A DNA stretch of 60,600 bases from Sphingobacterium sp. T2 (GTDB lineage: Bacteria > Bacteroidota > Bacteroidia > Sphingobacteriales > Sphingobacteriaceae): assembly GCF_000814685.1 (NCBI RefSeq), contig NZ_JXAC01000014.1, forward strand, positions 1 to 60,600, given 5' to 3'. The position numbers and the translations under genes were made by a program. How positions within the stretch are numbered: the stretch's first letter is position 1; each line of letters opens with the position of its first letter. Below the pieces are notes generated by a model. The model saw nothing but the letters and a program-made list of their open reading frames with translations, did no database searches and was not told where the DNA came from. This document shows positions 27,042 to 37,031 of the stretch, one piece after another.

Positions 27042-28325
27042 CTATACCGCAGGAATGGAATAGCCGTTATGGTATGGAGCTGCTAAATAGTGATTTGCTT
27101 CATCGTCTGTAAAACGACGCTTCAGCCTATCCCAATATATCTTTTTCCCTGTACGATAAGCTATATTTCCCATCTGCGAAACGATAGCCACATGACTGCC
27201 AGCTTCTATTGGAGCGTTGAGCAAAGATTTATCTTTATTGACAATGGCCTGCACAAAGTTTTCCATATGCTTATCCAGACCTTTATCTACAGGTTTTTGC
27301 AAAGGAATAGGTTCCATGCGATTTTGTTCGGGTATTACCTCCCAGCCTCGCCTGTTGAGTATTAATGTCCCGTTATATCCTATGAAAGCAATGCCGTGAT
27401 CACGTCCATATAATCCAGAACCTAAGCCCAAGACATGTTCCCACTGTATATTGAAGTCATCAAACTCATACATGGCGGTGAGGGTGTCCGGTGTTTCTGC
27501 GGCTGTGTTAGGGTCGGCATAAATACCTCCTGATGCCACTATGGCTTTGGGAAAATCCGCTTTCATACCTTGCAATGCATAGTCCAACAGGTGAACACCC
27601 CAATCGGTCATCAAACCGCCGGCATAGTCCCAGAACCATCTGAACTCAAAATGAAAGCGATTTATATTAAAATTACGTTTCTGGGCAGGACCAAGCCAAC
27701 GGTCGTAATCTACCCCTACAGGAACGGGACTGTCAGGCTTTTTGATTATTGGTGTTTTCCATCCCACGTATGACCAAGCTTTTGCCAAACGTATGCGCCC
27801 CAGCTTTCCAGAATGTACAAAGGCTATAGCATCCTTGAAGTGTTGCTGGCTGCGTTGCCATTGTCCTACCTGCACTATACTCTTGGACTGGGCGGCAGCG
27901 GCTACCATGACCTCACACTCCTTGATGGAATTGCCAATAGGCTTTTCTACATATACATGTTTGCCGGCACGCACGGCATCTACCATCTGCAGGCAATGCC
28001 AATGATCCGGAGTAGCAATGATAACAGCATCTACCACATTATCTTCCAACAGCTTTTTGTGGTCCGAATAAGTCTTTACGTGGATATTAAGTTGTTGCAA
28101 TTCCTCCTTTCTCTTTTCTAATAGATTGGCATCTATGTCGCAGAGAGCGGTACATTCTACATTTTTTAATTTAATGATGGATTGTAGGTCTGTCCATCCC
28201 ATTCCATTTACGCCGATAAGGCCAACTCTTATTTTTTCCGAGGATAAAGAAAAAGCCTTTCCCGGCTTATAAAATGACGTAGCGGCAAGTAAAGCACCGG
28301 CTTTCAAAAAGTCTTTTCTCTTCAT
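27042..28325 (-). CDS. Gfo/Idh/MocA-family oxidoreductase, first in operon
   Basis: A 427-residue NAD(P)-dependent oxidoreductase. The N-terminus KRKDFLKAGALLAATSF has one basic run and a hydrophobic core and is probably a signal (Tat-like but with KR in place of RR). The Rossmann motif VGLIGVNGMGWTDL, the catalytic-type VYVEKPIGNSIKECE and the C-terminal GGLMTDWGVHLLDYAL are typical. It leads a transcript with the DUF1080 gene (28 bp) and the second Gfo/Idh gene. Such enzymes can oxidise glucosides at C3 with NAD+ or a bound cofactor. Assignment of direction and sugar would need biochemistry. Confidence 0.88.
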   Translation of the reverse strand: MKRKDFLKAGALLAATSFYKPGKAFSLSSEKIRVGLIGVNGMGWTDLQSIIKLKNVECTALCDIDANLLEKRKEELQQLNIHVKTYSDHKKLLEDNVVDAVIIATPDHWHCLQMVDAVRAGKHVYVEKPIGNSIKECEVMVAAAAQSKSIVQVGQWQRSQQHFKDAIAFVHSGKLGRIRLAKAWSYVGWKTPIIKKPDSPVPVGVDYDRWLGPAQKRNFNINRFHFEFRWFWDYAGGLMTDWGVHLLDYALQGMKADFPKAIVASGGIYADPNTAAETPDTLTAMYEFDDFNIQWEHVLGLGSGLYGRDHGIAFIGYNGTLILNRRGWEVIPEQNRMEPIPLQKPVDKGLDKHMENFVQAIVNKDKSLLNAPIEAGSHVAIVSQMGNIAYRTGKKIYWDRLKRRFTDDEANHYLAAPYHNGYSIPAV

Positions 28326-28359
28326 AATTCAAGTTTATAACCGCAATTTAATGATTATA

Positions 28360-28373
28360 TGACATTTATGTCA
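28360..28373. promoter_or_regulatory. Candidate operator palindrome upstream of keto-glycoside operon
   Basis: TGACATTTATGTCA (28360-28373): TGACAT and ATGTCA are inverted around two bases. It lies 35 bp upstream of the start of the first operon gene (28325), where a regulator would bind. No other copy was found in the intergenic DNA I scanned. Confidence 0.3.
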
Positions 28374-28476
28374 ATACAAAAGCTTATGACAACTAATAAG
28401 TTACAATTTTTTCTTAAAAAATTAACGACTTACACAACGAGAAATCAATTCGCTTGTTAAACTAAAAAAAGAAAAT

Positions 28477-29089
28477 ATGAAAAATAAATTATCCATTAAT
28501 CTTATGCTTCTTTTAATAGGAGCTTCATTTGTTTTAACGACATCCTGTCTATCTATTCCGAAAAGTGCTACGGTAATAAAGGACTTTGACGCTTCCAAAT
28601 ATGTTGGCACATGGTATGAAATTGCACGAATCGATTTCAAACATGAAAGAAATCTCAACAACACGACAGCACAATATAGTCTAAAGGACAATGGCGACAT
28701 CAAAGTTGTAAACTCAGGGTTTAATTACCTTAAAAATGAAATGGACTCAACGAGAAGGAAATGCCAAGTTCAGAGGTGCAAAAAATATAGGAGCACTCAA
28801 AGTGTCGTTCTTTGGTCCCTTCTACTCGGGATACAATATATACGCTCTGGATAAAGAATACAAATATGTACTAATCGGTGGTAAAAATTATGATTATCTA
28901 TGGATTTTATCTCGTGAGAAAAGTATTCCGAACCATGTTAAGCAACATTATCTGAGAATAGCCTCAGATTTTGGATATAATGTAAACGACCTGCTATGGG
29001 TAGAACATGATAAAAACAATCCCTACTTCCAAATAAGTCTTATTTTTTCGTTAAGGACAAACATTCCTTCCAACCATCTGTTCTTCTAA
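28477..29089 (+). CDS. blc: Lipocalin (Blc-type) lipoprotein
   Basis: Bacterial lipocalins are membrane-anchored beta-barrels that bind fatty acids or other hydrophobic molecules. The signal ends in a lipobox (VLTTSC, Cys24). The lipocalin signature KYVGTWYEIARIDF (residues 41-54) is present, and YDYLWILSREKSI and the C-terminal helix follow. The frame breaks at about 28738, where an extra A turns KNEWTQREGNAKF into KNEMDSTRRK; the corrected frame then reads to the stop at 29089, though the last ~20 residues may be inflated by another shift. It lies 41 bp before the catalase gene on the same strand. Confidence 0.87.
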
Positions 29090-29130
29090 TTAAGCACAGA
29101 GTGCTGGATTATTCACTAAAACTTTAAATT

Positions 29131-31252
29131 ATGAAAGAGAAAAATGCAAACAAAAAGGTTGAGCATATTCATAAGTATGTCGTAGACAATACGGACAAGA
29201 GGATGACTACCAATGATGGTGTCCCCATACATGACAATAACAATACATTAAAAGGCGGAGAGCGAGGTCCTTCCCTGTTGGAAGATTTCATCTATCAGGA
29301 CAAGATGGCGCATTTCGACAGAGAAAGAATCCCTGAACGTGTTGTTCATGCCCGAGGATCAGGAGCTCATGGAATCTTTGAAGCTAAAGCCGATATGTCG
29401 AAATTAACAAAGGCTAAGTTTCTCAAAAAGGGAACTATCACGCCTGTTTTTGTACGATTTTCCACTGTGGCTGGATTCAAAGGATCGACAGATCTGGCTC
29501 GTGATGTACGCGGATTTTCGGTAAAGTTTTATACCGAAGAAGGAAACTATGATTTGGTAGGTAACAACATACCGGTATTTTTTATTCAGGATGCCATGAA
29601 CTTTCCTGACTTAGTGCATGCGGTGAAGCCCGAACCCGACAATGAGATGCCACAAGCAGCTTCTGCCCACGACACCTTCTGGGATTTTATTTCCTTGATG
29701 CCTGAAGCAGCCCATATGATCATGTGGGTAATGTCGGACAGAGCCATTCCACGTTCCTTTAGGATGATGGAAGGCTTCGGCGTCCATACGTTCAAATTTG
29801 TAAATGAGGAAGGTAAAGGTACTTTCGTCAAATTCCATTGGAAACCCCGACTGGGTGTTCATAGCGTAGCCTGGCAGGAAGCACAAAAAATTTCAGGATA
29901 TGATGCTGATTTTCACCGTCGCGACCTGTGGGAAGCTATAGACAAAGGTCATTTTCCTCAATGGGACCTCGGCGTCCAACTGATTCCGGAAGAAGATGAA
30001 GACAATGTTTTCTTTCGACCTATTGGATCCTACCAAGATTATTCCCGAAGAGCTGGTGCCGCTACAGATTATAGGTACTATGACGCTCAACAAAAACCCG
30101 GATAACTTCTTTGCAGAGACCGAACAGATAGCTTTCGATCCTGGGAGATTAGTTCCAGGTATAGACTTCTCTAACGACCCTTTATTGCAAGGAAGAGTTT
30201 TCTCGTATGCAGACACACAAAATTACAGGTTGGGAGGTCCTAACTTTCATGAAATACCAATCAATAGACCTGTCAACGGAAAACACAACAACCAGAAAGA
30301 TGGTTTCGGCCGCCAAGATATCCTCAAAGGAAACACATCTTATTTTCCTAATAGCACAGGAGGTGGATGCCCTTACCATGCTATGTTAAAAGGTGAAAAA
30401 GGCTTTGAATCCCATGCTGAAAAAATAGATGGCAGAAAGATTAGAGGACGGTCAACGTCTTTCGCGGATCATTTTACGCAAGCTCGTCTTTTCTTCCATT
30501 CTCAATCTCCCGAAGAACAAGAACATATCATTTCGGCTTACAGCTTTGAGCTTTCCAAAGTTAATGACCCTAAGATTCGTGAGCGTGAATTAGCAATTCT
30601 ACATCAGATAGATAAGGATTTAGCTAAAAGTGTAGGTAAAAATTTGGGAATAACCCCTCCAAGCACTTTGGATCCGCTGACCGTTCAATTTGCCAAACAG
30701 AATCATCCGGAATACCCCATTCAGGCGCCTACACCTGAAGTTACGGTGTCCAAAGCTTTAAGTATGCATATTCAACCTGGAGAAGGAAATATAGAGAGCC
30801 GTAAGGTCGCTTTTCTAGTAGCCGACGGCGTAAGTAAGGCCAGTGTAGATGAGATGAAAGCAGCCCTAGAAGCTGAAGGGGCCGAAGCTGTATTGGTAAG
30901 CACCCATGTGGGAAAAATGACATTTAAGGAAGGCGATACCGAAGAGGTGCAGCACACTTTTCTTACCGATGCTTCGGTGTGTTATGACGCCATATATACG
31001 CCAGAAGGAGATTCAATAAAAACATTGATGCAGGAACCGGATTATTTTCAATTTCTAAATGAAGCGTACCGTCATTGCAAAGCTATAGCTTTTGATAAAG
31101 GTGCTGAAAAGCTTATCGAACAAACGCTTATCAAAAAAGTGGATGAAGGTATCATACTAGCTTCGAAGGGTAATCTCACTAAGGACTTTATTTTTGTCAT
31201 GAAAGGTCATAGAGTCTGGGAAAGAGAAAAAGATAGAAAAGTAGCTGTATAA
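29131..31252 (+). CDS. katE: Large-subunit (clade II) catalase, KatE/HPII type
   Basis: Breaks down hydrogen peroxide with a haem-b or -d group. About 706 residues, the large subunit type. The catalytic His lies in [14 protein letters not shown], the Asn in [13 protein letters not shown] and the haem-ligand Tyr in [20 protein letters not shown]-terminal flavodoxin-like (DJ-1/PfpI) domain of ~160 residues starts near [17 protein letters not shown] frameshift near 30010 splits it: an extra A in GACAATG. With it removed, [21 protein letters not shown] reads through as in other catalases. The gene follows a lipocalin and ends in a strong terminator. Confidence 0.92.
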
Positions 31253-31258
31253 AAATAA

Positions 31259-31286
31259 AGAGGAGTAAACAGATGTTTACTCCTCT
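31259..31286. terminator. Bidirectional terminator after katE
   Basis: AGAGGAGTAAAC (31259-31270) pairs exactly with GTTTACTCCTCT (31275-31286) around AGAT. It overlaps the 3' end of the minus-strand small gene. Confidence 0.75.
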
Positions 31287-31501
31287 TCCATTTCATGTCC
31301 ATTTCGTTCGTTGTTGATATGATAGGTATAGTTGGTGCAGATAATAATATCGTTGGCATCGAAATGCTTAACTATTCCATTGTGTTCCAAAGTCACTACC
31401 CAACACGAATTTTGGTGCATACCATAATCGATCAAAAAAAGCGCATGTCCCTTGCCTAAAGGCGTATCCACATAAATCGTGGGATTAAGCTGCAAGATCA
31501 T
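31277..31501 (-). CDS. Small conserved protein, 74 residues
   Basis: I choose ATG 31501 as the start because AGAGGAGG lies 7 bases upstream, a much stronger ribosome binding site than its neighbours have, even though an upstream ATG-like codon at 31582 would extend the frame. The product has a YVDTPLGKGHALFLIDYG strand pattern and ends in HEMEEE. It looks like a short SH3-like or beta-strand protein of unknown function. No signal peptide. Confidence 0.6.
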   Translation of the reverse strand: MILQLNPTIYVDTPLGKGHALFLIDYGMHQNSCWVVTLEHNGIVKHFDANDIIICTNYTYHINNERNGHEMEEE

Positions 31502-31641
31502 ATTTTTTCCTCCTCTTATTGATTGAACATATGAGCATAGAAAATTGTTTATGAAGAACAACAACATTTTGTCATGTAACACAACAAAATAGCAAAGGGC
31601 ATATGATGACCCAACACTTTTTTTAGAACAGAAAATCTATA

Positions 31642-31672
31642 TTGGAAAAGCCACTTTATTTTGATATATTTC
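31642..31672 (+). promoter_or_regulatory. Candidate promoter of the ABC efflux operon
   Basis: TTG at 31642-31644 lies 20 bases before TATATTTC (31665-31672), the spacing and sequence expected of Bacteroidota -33 (TTTG) and -7 (TAnnTTTG) boxes, with one mismatch in each. The first ATG is 31683. Confidence 0.35.
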
Positions 31673-31691
31673 TTTATAATAAATGCTGTGT

Positions 31692-32393
31692 ATGGAAAAA
31701 GAAATCGTTCGGCTGGAAAGCGTTAAGAAAATTTATAAAACTGGCGATACAACCATAACAGCGTTGGACACCACCACCATAAGCTTCGAAACCAGCAAGC
31801 TAACACTTATCATGGGACCATCGGGTAGCGGAAAGACTACGCTACTCTCCATTTTAGGATGTGTAATATATCCTAGTGAAGGACAAGTATTTTATAAAGG
31901 ACAAAATATTACGAACCTTTCCGAATCCCAATTGGCAGATCTGCGACTGAGGGAAATAGGCTTTGTATTTCAACATTTTAATCTTATAGAGCCCTTGAAT
32001 GCGTTGGAAAATGTGATGCAGCCCTTACGTCTTCAACGTGTAAGTAAAGCACAAGCCAAACAAATGGCTGAAAAAGCTCTAAAAGATGTAGGTCTTTCGC
32101 AACGCATGTATAATCTTCCCAAAAAATTGAGTGGAGGACAAAAGCAACGTGTAGCCATTGCGCGCGCTTTGGTAACTAATCCTACCATGATTTTATGTGA
32201 TGAACCTACGGCGTCCTTAGACGCTAAAAGTGCGGAAGCAATCATGACAGAACTCAAATCTTTAGCACAACAAGATAAAGCCGTTATCATTGTAACGCAT
32301 GACCTTCGACTGCGTAAATATGCAGATAAGGTTATTTATGTGGAAGAAGGAAAAGTCTCCAATACGATTAAAGATGAAAAAGTTTATAAGTAA
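31692..32393 (+). CDS. ABC transporter ATP-binding protein, MacB/LolD type
   Basis: The motor of a tripartite exporter. All ABC motifs are present: Walker A MGPSGSGKTTLL (about residue 40), Q-loop GFVFQHFNLIEPL, signature LSGGQKQRVAIARAL, Walker B MILCDEPTASLD and the switch His in IIVTHDLRL. Another in-frame ATG at 31683 is three codons upstream; I take 31692 as the family norm, with little confidence between them. The next gene starts inside this one (20-base overlap), so translation is coupled. Confidence 0.9.
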   Translation: MEKEIVRLESVKKIYKTGDTTITALDTTTISFETSKLTLIMGPSGSGKTTLLSILGCVIYPSEGQVFYKGQNITNLSESQLADLRLREIGFVFQHFNLIEPLNALENVMQPLRLQRVSKAQAKQMAEKALKDVGLSQRMYNLPKKLSGGQKQRVAIARALVTNPTMILCDEPTASLDAKSAEAIMTELKSLAQQDKAVIIVTHDLRLRKYADKVIYVEEGKVSNTIKDEKVYK

Positions 32394-33321
32394 AATATGT
32401 GCCATATCGGTATTGTCCATAGTGGCAGCATGTTCTTCCAAAGAAGACAAAAACACCTCAGAACGTAGTGATAAAGCTATTCTTCAAGAGGTTACAGAGG
32501 TAAAAGCTATAGGAAAGGTGATTCCCGCAGAGACCGAGGCAATCATTGCTAGTGATGTCAGCGGAATAGTGGATCAGGTGCTTGTCAAAGAAGGCGATAG
32601 TGTACGGCAAGGACAGGTTGTTGTTGTTCTCAAGAAAGACAATATAACTTTGGATGTCCGAGAATCCGAATTGCAGTTGCAAAACCTCAAAGAGCAGAAC
32701 AAATCACTGTTGACCGATATCGAGAAGGCCGAAATTTTTGCTAAAGAGCTACAGGAAAAATACGAAACCTCAAAGATGCTGTTTGCTCAAAATGCTGAAA
32801 CACGGGAAAAGATGGATGCCGACTATTCCAGTTGGCAGCAACAGCTGACCACCATCAAAGGGTTAAAACATAAACTTCTCGCACAACAGCAATCAGAACG
32901 TGAACAGGCCGTTAAAGTTCAAAAATCAAAAAATATTGCGGAAAATTATTTAATCAAAGCGGTTAAGGCTGGTATAATTACTGAGCTGAAGGCAATGCCA
33001 GGACAACATATCAATACCACGGAAGTTCTAGGAAAAATCATTAACACTACGAATCCTGTCATTGAAGCAGAGGTCGATGAACTGTTTGCCAATGATATAC
33101 GCTCCGGTCAGAAGGTATTTATTCTACCTATAGGAAGAAAAGATACTCTCGCAATAGGAAGCATTTTTTATACCGACCCCATATTGTCAAATAAATCCAT
33201 TTTATATGAATCGGCAAATGAAAGTGAAGATCGTCGCGTAAGACGCATAAAAATTAACATGGAAGACAACAACATTTTGGTTATCAATGCCAAGGTGGAT
33301 TGTATAATACAGATAAAATAA
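32374..33321 (+). CDS. Periplasmic adaptor (membrane-fusion) lipoprotein of an ABC exporter
   Basis: Bridges the inner-membrane ABC exporter and an outer-membrane channel. I start it at ATG 32374, giving a lipoprotein signal (VLSIVAACSS); an earlier frame start at 32299 would add residues from the ABC gene. The lipoyl-like motif GIVDQVLVKEGDSVRQGQVVVVL, a coiled-coil hairpin (about residues 95-190) and the beta-barrel strand end (INMEDNNILVINAKVD) are in the usual order for HlyD/MacA proteins. Intact. Its gene ends one base before the permease gene starts. Confidence 0.86.
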   Translation: MKKFISKICAISVLSIVAACSSKEDKNTSERSDKAILQEVTEVKAIGKVIPAETEAIIASDVSGIVDQVLVKEGDSVRQGQVVVVLKKDNITLDVRESELQLQNLKEQNKSLLTDIEKAEIFAKELQEKYETSKMLFAQNAETREKMDADYSSWQQQLTTIKGLKHKLLAQQQSEREQAVKVQKSKNIAENYLIKAVKAGIITELKAMPGQHINTTEVLGKIINTTNPVIEAEVDELFANDIRSGQKVFILPIGRKDTLAIGSIFYTDPILSNKSILYESANESEDRRVRRIKINMEDNNILVINAKVDCIIQIK

Positions 33322-33322
33322 T

Positions 33323-34455
33323 ATGCTTGCCCTAGCTTACAAGTTTATCCGATATGATCGTGCGAAAAGCATAGGCATCATCACGGCAATAGTCATCAGT
33401 ATATTTTTGATAGGTCAACAACTAAGTCTGATGTTTTTCCTTATGGGACTGATGGGCAACCTTGTAGGAAACGCTTATGTGTCAGATAATCAGCTTTGGA
33501 TTATAGAATCACAAAGCTCAAATATCAATGCCGTAAATGTCATCGACAGACGTCTGGTGCAGCAGATAGCAAGTCTACCCGAAGTTGAAAGCACCTACCC
33601 TGTCGTAGTAGCTCCTGCCCAAGCTTCATTTCTGGATGGCAAGACTGCTCCCGTGACACTCATTGGCACCAATTCTCCTTCCTTCATCATGGGGCCCTTA
33701 GAGTCGAAAATCCACGAAGGTAGGTTAATAGACCTTATACAACCAGCTTCGGTAAGTGCTGAGCTTTATAATGCGAAAACTTGGAAAACAACATTAGAAC
33801 TTAATAAACCTATTGAAATAAATGGTAAGAGTGCCAAAATAGCTCTGATAACAAAAAATGCACAGACATTTGGTGCTAGCATCATGTATACTTCTATAGA
33901 AAATGCGCAAATGCTGGGAAATGTCTCCCCTTCCAAGGTGAGTATCATCATCGCTACAGTGAAAAATGTTGAAGATAAAGCTAAAGTCCGACGTGATATA
34001 GAACAGCTATTTCCCAACCTACGGGCTTGGGATGCCAATAAGCTTAAAAACTCGTCGGTGATGGAAATTATGATAACCTCCAACATGGGGATGAGTTTTG
34101 GTACATTGGTGCTTTTTGCATGATAAGTGGTTTCTTTATCATTGGTCTAACCCTATATTCTTCTGCGTTGGATAGAATAAAAGACTATGGAACACTAAAG
34201 GCTATTGGAGCTAAGAAAAGATATGTAAATCGCCTTATTATCGCTCAGGCATTTCTATATGCACTTATAGGTTTCGTAATTGCGATGATATTACTTGTAG
34301 GCTTCAAGTTTGGGGTGGCCACCTCAGGACTTATTATCGACCTGACACCGGCATTCATATTGTTTTTACTTATCATCACCTTGTTGATCTCTGTGGGAGG
34401 TTCTCTCTTTGCCGTCCGCAAAATCTCCAAGTTAGAGCCTGCATCTGTATTCTGA
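33323..34455 (+). CDS. MacB/FtsX-type ABC transporter permease
   Basis: The membrane component: an N-terminal membrane segment (IGIITAIVISIFLIGQQ), a periplasmic domain of about 230 residues and three C-terminal membrane segments (FIIGLTLYSSA, AFLYALIGFVIAMILLV and FILFLLIITLLISVGG), the standard FtsX topology. A frameshift falls near 34118: a missing A between GCA and ATG; LFAMISGFF reads through. The product is about 377 residues. It is between the adaptor and an outer-membrane factor gene. Confidence 0.85.
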
Positions 34456-34457
34456 TA

Positions 34458-35727
34458 ATGAAAAAATTTGCCATAATTATACTGCTTGCGTCACCACAAT
34501 ATCTGTGGGCACAAAGTCTTAGCATTCAAGACTTATGGAACCAATATAGAGGTAACAGCAAATACCAACAAACAGTACTGAATACACAAATTAAAACACA
34601 GGAGTTGAAAGAACTGCAAACAGACCGCATTCCTGTATTCTATGTTGATGGTAACCTTCAACACAATATCATCATTCCCACCACACCTGTGCCAGCCATA
34701 GCCTTTGATCCCTCCGCACAAGAAGGAGCTATCATACCGTTGAAGTTTGCGACAAAATGGTCTTCAAAAGCGGGAGTGCAAGTTGAATGGAAACTGTTTG
34801 ACCCGCAGCGTAAGTACAGTGAAGACCAGAAATCCTTGGAAATAGAAAAGGCAGAAATAGAATTGCAACGCACAGAAGAAAATTGGAAAAAGGATGCAAC
34901 ATTAGCCTATGCTGCGGTAGTATTGGCAAGTTATCAATATCAGTCTGCCCTTGAAGACTCCGTTGCCTATGCTGAGATTCTCCAAATAACGAAAAACCGC
35001 TATAAGGTAGGAAGAGAAAGTTCATCCAATTATATAAGCGCACAACAGCAATTTGAAAGACAGCTCATCCAACTTTATGAAGCGTTCTATGTATTAAAAC
35101 AGGCTGATTTAGAGCTTAATAATTATATTGACATAAAGCAATACAAGAATTTATCGTCAGGATTTGAAGATATAAAAAATGCCATTTCACCACGTGATAA
35201 AAATTACTATGACATGCAGTCTTTAATGGTCGACAAACGTATAGTTGACAACCAATGGATAGCGGCAAAAAGACAATGGCTCCCATCCTTAACCTTAAAC
35301 GGATATCTTGGCGAGCAATATTATAGCAATGAATTAAGAATCACACGCAAAGAAGAGTGGTTTGGCAACAGCTTTATCAATTTGGCATTAAGAATTCCTC
35401 TTTCATCCTATTTTACTGGCCAAGCTACACTCCGTAAGATCCAGCTCAACAGCAAACTTATAGATCTGACAAATCACGGAAAAGCAGGCGGATGATCAAT
35501 CTTTACACAATAAAAAACAACTTAAGATTTCTGCGGCAGAAGAAAAGTTGCGCAGACTGGAAAAGATTAAAGCCCTAGCCTTACAGGACATGAACGAACA
35601 ACGGGAAGCCTATAAAGCGGGAAGAGCCCTCATCACAATGTATAATCAGTCTTTGATAAACTATAAAAAAGCAGAGCAGGATGTTTGGCAGGCACAATAC
35701 GACTTAATAAAAACCATCTTAGATTGA
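34458..35727 (+). CDS. TolC-like outer-membrane efflux protein
   Basis: The outer channel of the exporter. The N-terminal signal ends YLWAQ. Two repeats of coiled helices and beta strands follow, with QSALEDSVAYAEILQITKNRYKVGRESSSNYI typical of the first half and an Ala/Gln/Glu-rich coil at the end. The first frame ends at 35495; a shift near 35488 continues as QADDQSLHNKKQLKISAAEEK and runs to a TGA at 35725-35727, so the reconstructed protein is about 422 residues. The gene lies two bases after the permease stop, and its own stop is six bases from the converging regulator. Confidence 0.83.
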
Positions 35728-35733
35728 GATTTA

Positions 35734-36270
35734 CTAATTTTTATGTTCTGCGCGGAATGCAGATGGTGTCATGCCGATGTGTTGTTTAAACTGGCTGGCA
35801 AAATGTTGCGGACTGCTGTATCCTAAAGCGTAAGCTATGGAACTTAGATCTTTATCGCTATATTTCAGCATTTCCTTAGCTCTGTCCAGCCGCAGTTCAA
35901 TAAAATATTTCTCTATTGTCTTATTTTCTGTTTTTGAAAAAAGGTCGCTTAAGTAGCTGTATTCATATGGCAGCTTATCACGGACATATGCTGACATCTT
36001 TAAAGCCTTGCCCTGTGCCAGCTGTTCTAAGTATTCGACAAGGCTGGCTTTTATAGCTTGAATTATTTTTTCTGTTTTGTCCTCCACAATCTCAAAGCCC
36101 ACCCTCTCCAATTCTTCTTTCAGCAAAGTCATACGTTCTTCCGAAGGCTGTTCCGACAGCTCTATCTCTCCCATATTAACCGAAAAGTTTCTAAAGCCCA
36201 GCTTTTCCAATATGCTTTCGGTAACGATAACACACCGACTACAAACCATATGGGAAACTGTGATTTTCAT
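35734..36270 (-). CDS. AraC-type regulator with N-terminal metal-binding HMA-like domain
   Basis: A 178-residue one-component regulator. The N-terminus (SHMVCSRCVIVTESILEKLGF) resembles heavy-metal-associated domains with C10-x-x-C13, the metal site. The C-terminal ~95 residues are an AraC DNA-binding domain with two helix-turn-helix motifs, the second ending SSIAYALGYSSPQHFASQF. A linker of about 50 residues joins them. This arrangement recurs in Bacteroidota near metal transporters. It converges on the efflux operon with a six-base gap, so it could regulate it, but no promoter overlap proves this. Confidence 0.8.
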   Translation of the reverse strand: MKITVSHMVCSRCVIVTESILEKLGFRNFSVNMGEIELSEQPSEERMTLLKEELERVGFEIVEDKTEKIIQAIKASLVEYLEQLAQGKALKMSAYVRDKLPYEYSYLSDLFSKTENKTIEKYFIELRLDRAKEMLKYSDKDLSSIAYALGYSSPQHFASQFKQHIGMTPSAFRAEHKN

Positions 36271-36464
36271 AACGGATTAACTTTACTAATCAAAGATATT
36301 TATTTCTAATTACTTATCTTGTATAGCACAAAATTACTTTACTTATAAATGACTACCAGGTAATACATCAGAATTATTCTCCAAATTATTTTCTTCCTAT
36401 ATTGAAAAAAAAATAAATACTTATTCCAGTAGCTTTACTTCCTCCAATTACGTTTTAACACTAT

Positions 36465-37031
36465 ATGACTATACTGATACACATAAAAATTAATGACGAT
36501 ATAGAGCTGTGCCAGCTGCAGAGAGAAGATGCTCAGGACATCTATAGTACCATCGACGGCGAAAGAGCTTTTCTGGGACGATGGCTTCCTTTTGTGTCTT
36601 TTACCCAAGATATTGCGGATACGCAAGCCTATGTGGACTCCATCGTCAATGCACCTGAAAGCTCTTATGAATATGTTTTTACTATCCGTGAAAATGGAAA
36701 ATTCGTTGGAATGATAGGTCTTGTCCGTAGCGACTATAACAATAAGAAGACAGAAATTGGTTATTGGATGTCCGAAAAAAGCCAACACAAAGGCATCATG
36801 TCCCGAAGTGTCAAAGCTTTGTGCCGCTTCGCCTTTGAAGAGCTGCACATGAACAGAATTATGATAAAATGCGCTGTGGGTAACACAGCTAGTAGTAACA
36901 TTCCCAAACGTCTGGGATTCACTTTCGAAGGTATCGAACGTCAAGGAGAGCTATTTCCTGACGGTCATTTCGAGGATTTAGAGATTTACAGTTTACTCAA
37001 ATCGGAATCTATCAGCCCTAACAACCTATGA
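36465..37031 (+). CDS. GNAT acetyltransferase, RimJ/RimL type
   Basis: A 188-residue acetyltransferase with the RimL pattern: IELCQLQREDAQDIYSTI at the start, FVGMIGLVRSDYN and IGYWMSEKSQHKGIMSRSVKAL in the acetyl-CoA region, and RIMIKCAVGNTASSNIPKRLGF at the helix-loop typical of ribosomal-protein or Ser/Thr N-acetyltransferases. Substrate unknown. Its stop overlaps the ATG of the next gene (ATGA at 37028), so the two are coupled. Confidence 0.83.
   Translation: MTILIHIKINDDIELCQLQREDAQDIYSTIDGERAFLGRWLPFVSFTQDIADTQAYVDSIVNAPESSYEYVFTIRENGKFVGMIGLVRSDYNNKKTEIGYWMSEKSQHKGIMSRSVKALCRFAFEELHMNRIMIKCAVGNTASSNIPKRLGFTFEGIERQGELFPDGHFEDLEIYSLLKSESISPNNL

Noticed and set aside
36435-36944. 169-codon minus-strand frame over the first GNAT gene
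   Set aside because: The plus-strand GNAT protein has conserved motifs throughout; this is its shadow.
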